Origin: Candidatus Parcubacteria bacterium
GTDB taxonomy: Bacteria > Patescibacteriota > Minisyncoccia > Phycocordibacterales > Phycocordibacteraceae
NCBI GenBank assembly: GCA_021731495.1
Contig: JAKFXG010000030.1
Location: 1 to 40,245, forward strand
Direction: 5' to 3'
Length of the DNA: 40,245 nucleotides
Under the pieces are notes generated by a model. That model worked only from the letters and a program-made list of their open reading frames with translations. It searched no databases and was not told where the DNA came from. Shown piece after piece: positions 36,467 through 40,245 of this stretch. Numbering within the stretch: the first letter of the stretch is position 1; each line of letters begins with the position of its first letter. The translations under genes and the position numbers were made by a program.

Positions 36467-36510
36467 TGTAAGAGACTCTAACCTCATTTCATTCGTTAAC
36501 AGTCTCTAAC

Positions 36511-36957
36511 ATGCAAGAACTCTTTGCGGCATTCGGTATCGACTGGCACCTGCTCATCGCGCAGGCAGTGAACTTCGGCATCGTGCTGGTGGCACTCTGG
36601 TACTTTCTCTACAAGCCGGTACTCGCCATGCTCGCAAAGCGCCAGCAAGTTGTCGCAAAGGGCGTTGAGGATGCGAAACTTGCGGAGAAGATGTTGGCGA
36701 GCGCAGATGACGAAGCTCTCACGCGCATAACTTCAGCGGATGCCCAAGCAGAGTCAATTGTCTCTGCAGCACGGGAATCTGCTACCGCGGAAAAGGTCCG
36801 CCTTCTGAAAGAAGCCGAGACACGCGCTGCAGCTGTTGCAAAAGACGCCGAAGCACGCGCCATTGAAGTGGCCGCACGTGCGCGGCGTGAGAGCGAACAA
36901 GAGATCGCGCGGCTCGCCATCCTTGCCGCTGAAAAGGTAATGCGCACCAAAGTATGA
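36511..36957 (+). CDS. atpF: ATP synthase F0 subunit b
   Basis: N-terminal TM then long Ala/Glu/Arg-rich helix; operon position. Confidence 0.93.
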   Translation: MQELFAAFGIDWHLLIAQAVNFGIVLVALWYFLYKPVLAMLAKRQQVVAKGVEDAKLAEKMLASADDEALTRITSADAQAESIVSAARESATAEKVRLLKEAETRAAAVAKDAEARAIEVAARARRESEQEIARLAILAAEKVMRTKV

Positions 36958-37202
36958 TCTCAAACTACGGCGCATTCATCGCGCACTTGAAGCGTACCGG
37001 CCGAATGAAGCTCCTGCCGCAAGTGCTTCGGGAATTAAAGAGTGAGCGGGAGCGCGCCGGAAAGTTGACACTCAGGAAGGAGACCGCAGAAGAGAATCCG
37101 GCACTCATTTCCGGCTGGCGCACTCTTGAAGACGGGATTCTTACCGATCACACCGGCAAGAGCGCACTCATAGCTATTTATAAGAAGATCACTCATGTCT
37201 GA
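36954..37202 (+). CDS. atpH: Minimal ATP synthase delta subunit (82 aa)
   Basis: Overlaps atpF end and atpA start; C-terminal [32 protein letters not shown] resembles the delta C-terminal domain. Confidence 0.7.
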   Translation: MISNYGAFIAHLKRTGRMKLLPQVLRELKSERERAGKLTLRKETAEENPALISGWRTLEDGILTDHTGKSALIAIYKKITHV

Positions 37203-38772
37203 TATGGAATCCATAATTAAGAAAATTGAGGCAGAAATTGCCGCATGGAGTCCCGAGGGCGGTACGGTGGAAGTGGGTATCGTACGCGCGACTGGCGATG
37301 GCATTGCGGAGATCGACGGTCTCGGGAATGCCGTCATGTCCGAGATGGTACTTTTTGATCCGACGTTCGATCGCACGCTTGCTGAAGCGTTGAAGGATCC
37401 AAAACCACTGTACGGTCTCGTTCTCAACCTCGAAGAAGATGGTGTACGCGCGGTTATTCTCGGCGATGCCTCGAAGATCTATGAAGGAATGCTGGTGCGG
37501 CGACTCGGACGTCTCCTCTCCATCCCGGTCGGTGATTCGCTCGTCGGTCGTGTACTGAATCCGCTTGGCGAACCGGTTGACGGTAAGGGTCCGTCGGGAG
37601 CTAAGGACGTGCATCTTATCGAACGCGAAGCATACGGCGTTATTGACCGCGCGCCGGTGAACGTTCCTTTGCATACCGGTATTAAAGCGATTGATGCGAT
37701 GATCCCAATCGGCCGCGGCCAGCGCGAACTTATCATTGGAGACCGCGGTACCGGAAAAACTTCTATTGCGATCGACACCATCATCAACCAGAAGAGCGAA
37801 CCGGTAGCGACACGTCCGATCTGTATCTATGTCGCCATCGGTCAGAAGGAGTCAAAGACGGCAAAACTGGTCGCCGAACTCGAGAGTCGCGGTGCGATGG
37901 AGTACACCATCGTCGTGACGGCTCCTGCGTCTGCTCCGGCAGCACTCCAGTTCCTTGCGCCGTTCGTCGGCGCCGCCATCGGCGAATATTTTATGGAGAA
38001 AGGGAAAGATGCTCTCGTCGTCTATGATGACCTTTCGAAACAGGCGGTTGCCTATCGCCAGATGTCGCTTCTTTTGCGCCGTCCGCCGGGCCGCGAAGCA
38101 TATCCTGGCGATATTTTCTATTTGCATTCGCGCCTCCTCGAGCGCGCGGCAAAATTGTCGAAAGAGAAGGGCGGCGGTTCCTTAACGGCACTTCCAATTA
38201 TCGAAACGCAGGAAGGCGACGTCTCCGCCTACATCCCGACGAATGTTATTTCCATCACCGATGGACAGATTTATTTGGAGGCAGACCTCTTCAACAAGGG
38301 CCAACGCCCGGCCATCAACGTCGGCATCTCGGTCTCGCGCGTGGGTAGCTCAGCGCAAACGAAGGCGATGAAGAAGGTGTCAGGCAAGATCAAACTCGAA
38401 CTTGCTCAGTTTCGCGAGCTTGAGGCGTTCATGCAGTTTTCGTCCGACCTCGACGCCGAGACGAAAAATCGCATTGATGCCGGTCGGCGTATGACCGAAA
38501 TACTGAACCAGGGACGCGGTGTACCGCTCCCATTTGAGATGGAGGCGGCGGTCATATTTGCAGCCACAAACGGCTACTTGAACACATTCCCGCCGGAAGA
38601 GATCGGTGCCGCCGAGACGAAACTGCAGGACTACCTTTCTCGAGAAGCGGGCGGCGTGCTCATGGCCATCAAGGAATCAAAAGAGATCCGCGAGGAATCA
38701 GAACACACGCTTCGTGCGAAGCTTGCTGCATTCGTCGTGCGCCATGAAAAATTACAAGGTTCAACCTTGTAG
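37195..38772 (+). CDS. atpA: ATP synthase F1 subunit alpha
   Basis: [65 protein letters not shown]. Confidence 0.98.
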   Translation: MSDMESIIKKIEAEIAAWSPEGGTVEVGIVRATGDGIAEIDGLGNAVMSEMVLFDPTFDRTLAEALKDPKPLYGLVLNLEEDGVRAVILGDASKIYEGMLVRRLGRLLSIPVGDSLVGRVLNPLGEPVDGKGPSGAKDVHLIEREAYGVIDRAPVNVPLHTGIKAIDAMIPIGRGQRELIIGDRGTGKTSIAIDTIINQKSEPVATRPICIYVAIGQKESKTAKLVAELESRGAMEYTIVVTAPASAPAALQFLAPFVGAAIGEYFMEKGKDALVVYDDLSKQAVAYRQMSLLLRRPPGREAYPGDIFYLHSRLLERAAKLSKEKGGGSLTALPIIETQEGDVSAYIPTNVISITDGQIYLEADLFNKGQRPAINVGISVSRVGSSAQTKAMKKVSGKIKLELAQFRELEAFMQFSSDLDAETKNRIDAGRRMTEILNQGRGVPLPFEMEAAVIFAATNGYLNTFPPEEIGAAETKLQDYLSREAGGVLMAIKESKEIREESEHTLRAKLAAFVVRHEKLQGSTL

Positions 38773-38799
38773 AAATCGGTGGCGTACCTATAGGACTAT

Positions 38800-39720
38800 A
38801 TGGCACTAAAAGATATTAAAACTAAGATTAAGGCTACCGCACGAACACATAAGGTGACGCGGGCGATGGAGGCTGTTTCGGCCGTGAAGATGCGCAAGAC
38901 GCAGGGTACCGCGATTGCGGGACGTTCGTATGCACGCGCAGCGCTTTCGATACTCGCCCGCCTCTCCGGAAGCGGCTCGCTCAAGGGTCACCCACTTATG
39001 CAAGTTAGGACATCCGATGTCCTAACTTCGAAAATTGCGCTAGTGATTATCACGAGCGATAAGGGGCTCGCGGGGGCACTCAACAGTAGTGTTATCAAAG
39101 CGGCGAGCGATGCTATTGCTTCGTACCCGGTTTCTGCGGTGACGGTGTATGCCTACGGCAAGAAAGGCCAGGAATATTTTGCGCGCCGTGAGTACCGGAT
39201 CGCCCGTGCATTTGAGAATAAAAAAGACGCCATCGAGCTTTCCGTCATGGAAGAACTTTCCTCGGAACTTTCGCATGACTTCGCGGCGGGAGCATATGAC
39301 GAAGTCCTCGTGGCGTATAGCAACTTCAAATCAACCTTCGAGCAGGTGCCGGCCGTTCGTCGCCTGCTTCCACTCGCGCTATCGGACATGGAACAACTTG
39401 TGAAAGACATTGTGCCGGTAAAAGGGAAGTGGAGCGAACTCAAACCCATCACTTCTCCCGCGGCGTATTCAGTCGAGCCGGCCGGCAGTGAAGTATTGAA
39501 TTATCTGGTGCCGCGCCTTGTTGCCGTCTCGCTCTACCACTTCCTGCTTGAGGCGAAAGCCTCTGAACATTCTGCACGCATGGTGGCGATGAAGAATGCC
39601 TCGGATAAGTCGAAAGAGGTCGCGCATGACCTCACACGGCTCTTCAACAAGATCCGTCAGGCCGGCATCACACGCGAAGTATCCGAGATCGTCAGCGGCC
39701 GTGAGGCACTCGCTGCATAA
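38800..39720 (+). CDS. atpG: ATP synthase F1 subunit gamma
   Basis: KDIKTKIKATARTHKVTRAMEAVSAVKM; IITSDKGLAGALNSS; C-terminal RMVAMKNASDKSKEVAHDLTRLFNKIRQAGITREVSEIVSG. Confidence 0.97.
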   Translation: MALKDIKTKIKATARTHKVTRAMEAVSAVKMRKTQGTAIAGRSYARAALSILARLSGSGSLKGHPLMQVRTSDVLTSKIALVIITSDKGLAGALNSSVIKAASDAIASYPVSAVTVYAYGKKGQEYFARREYRIARAFENKKDAIELSVMEELSSELSHDFAAGAYDEVLVAYSNFKSTFEQVPAVRRLLPLALSDMEQLVKDIVPVKGKWSELKPITSPAAYSVEPAGSEVLNYLVPRLVAVSLYHFLLEAKASEHSARMVAMKNASDKSKEVAHDLTRLFNKIRQAGITREVSEIVSGREALAA

Positions 39721-39723
39721 TCT

Positions 39724-40083
39724 ATGTACTCTGGTGTCATTATTAAAGAAAGTCTTCAGAACCCAAGTATTCTTGGGGCACTCGATACGTCAAATATTCG
39801 TGTGGTTGAGATTGATAATCCGGCGCCCGACCAATCTCCAACGTGGACGCTAATTGACTTCGAAATTCCTGAAGAAAAAGTGCAAGGCGCTGCCGAGCTG
39901 TTCGCTTCTGCGCTCAAGTCTGGGACGTGGTATATCGATATGAATAATGCCGAGGAAGTATATGTGATTTTCAAGGGCAAGATTCTCAAGTATAAAAAGG
40001 GAGATGAGGATGGGAAAAATAGGATTAAAGAATACGCTCGGTCGCTGGGCACCCCAGAAAGTCAGTTAGGGTGGGGAGAATAA
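39724..40083 (+). CDS. Hypothetical protein encoded between atpG and atpD
   Basis: 119-aa ORF in operon: MYSGVIIKESLQNPSILGAL...GTWYIDMNNAEEVYVIFKGKILKYKKGD. Confidence 0.8.
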   Translation: MYSGVIIKESLQNPSILGALDTSNIRVVEIDNPAPDQSPTWTLIDFEIPEEKVQGAAELFASALKSGTWYIDMNNAEEVYVIFKGKILKYKKGDEDGKNRIKEYARSLGTPESQLGWGE

Positions 40084-40098
40084 CTTAATTTACTACTT

Positions 40099-40245
40099 AT
40101 GAAAGGAACAATTACAGAGATCATCGGGCCAGTCATAGATGTGCACTTCAAAGAGTCGCGTCCTGCGATTGCCGATGCGCTTGTCATTGAGAAGACTGAC
40201 GGACACGGTCGTATCGTGCTCGAAGTTGCCTCGCATCTCGGCCTC
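40099..40245 (+). CDS. atpD: ATP synthase F1 subunit beta, N-terminus (truncated by window)
   Basis: MKGTITEIIGPVIDVHFKESRPAIADALVIEKTDGHGRIVLEVASHLGL. Confidence 0.95.
   Translation, partial: MKGTITEIIGPVIDVHFKESRPAIADALVIEKTDGHGRIVLEVASHLGL

Overview
The window looks like a chromosomal segment from a Patescibacteria/CPR (Parcubacteria-type) genome. This is inferred from gene content and small-protein style; no database search was run. Recognisable content: UbiA-like prenyltransferase, NADAR protein, GIY-YIG protein, a putative beta-barrel protein, NUDIX, DsbA-like thioredoxin, ZIP transporter, Phage_holin_4_2-like protein, DedA, a TraG/VirD4-like ATPase with a 982-aa coiled-coil partner, FKBP, Tgt, UvrB, response regulator and histidine kinase, UvrA, a short UvrC, Ddl, M23 peptidase, methyltransferase, a tRNA cluster (Ala, Pro, Val, Pro, Ala, plus Gln at the left end), SWIB, a SpeD/AdoMetDC-like protein, and an F1Fo ATP synthase operon (atpB-E-F-H-A-G, start of atpD). 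The most unusual signal is not a single gene. It is a pervasive set of palindromic or hairpin elements: (i) in-frame palindromes inside housekeeping genes (uvrA, uvrB, uvrC, atpA, atpG, tgt), some sharing the same sequence between genes; (ii) a modular array of hairpins after tRNA-Ala in which linkers and 4-nt loops are conserved but arms differ with compensatory pairing; (iii) a motif with AAGA/GACTA internal loop and covarying stems, found twice; (iv) large nested or multibranch folds on both sides of atpE. Other notable items are a SpeD-like protein with the Ser/His/Cys spacing intact, a candidate outer-membrane-type beta-barrel protein, an 82-aa ATP synthase delta subunit, and an orphan tRNA 5' half.
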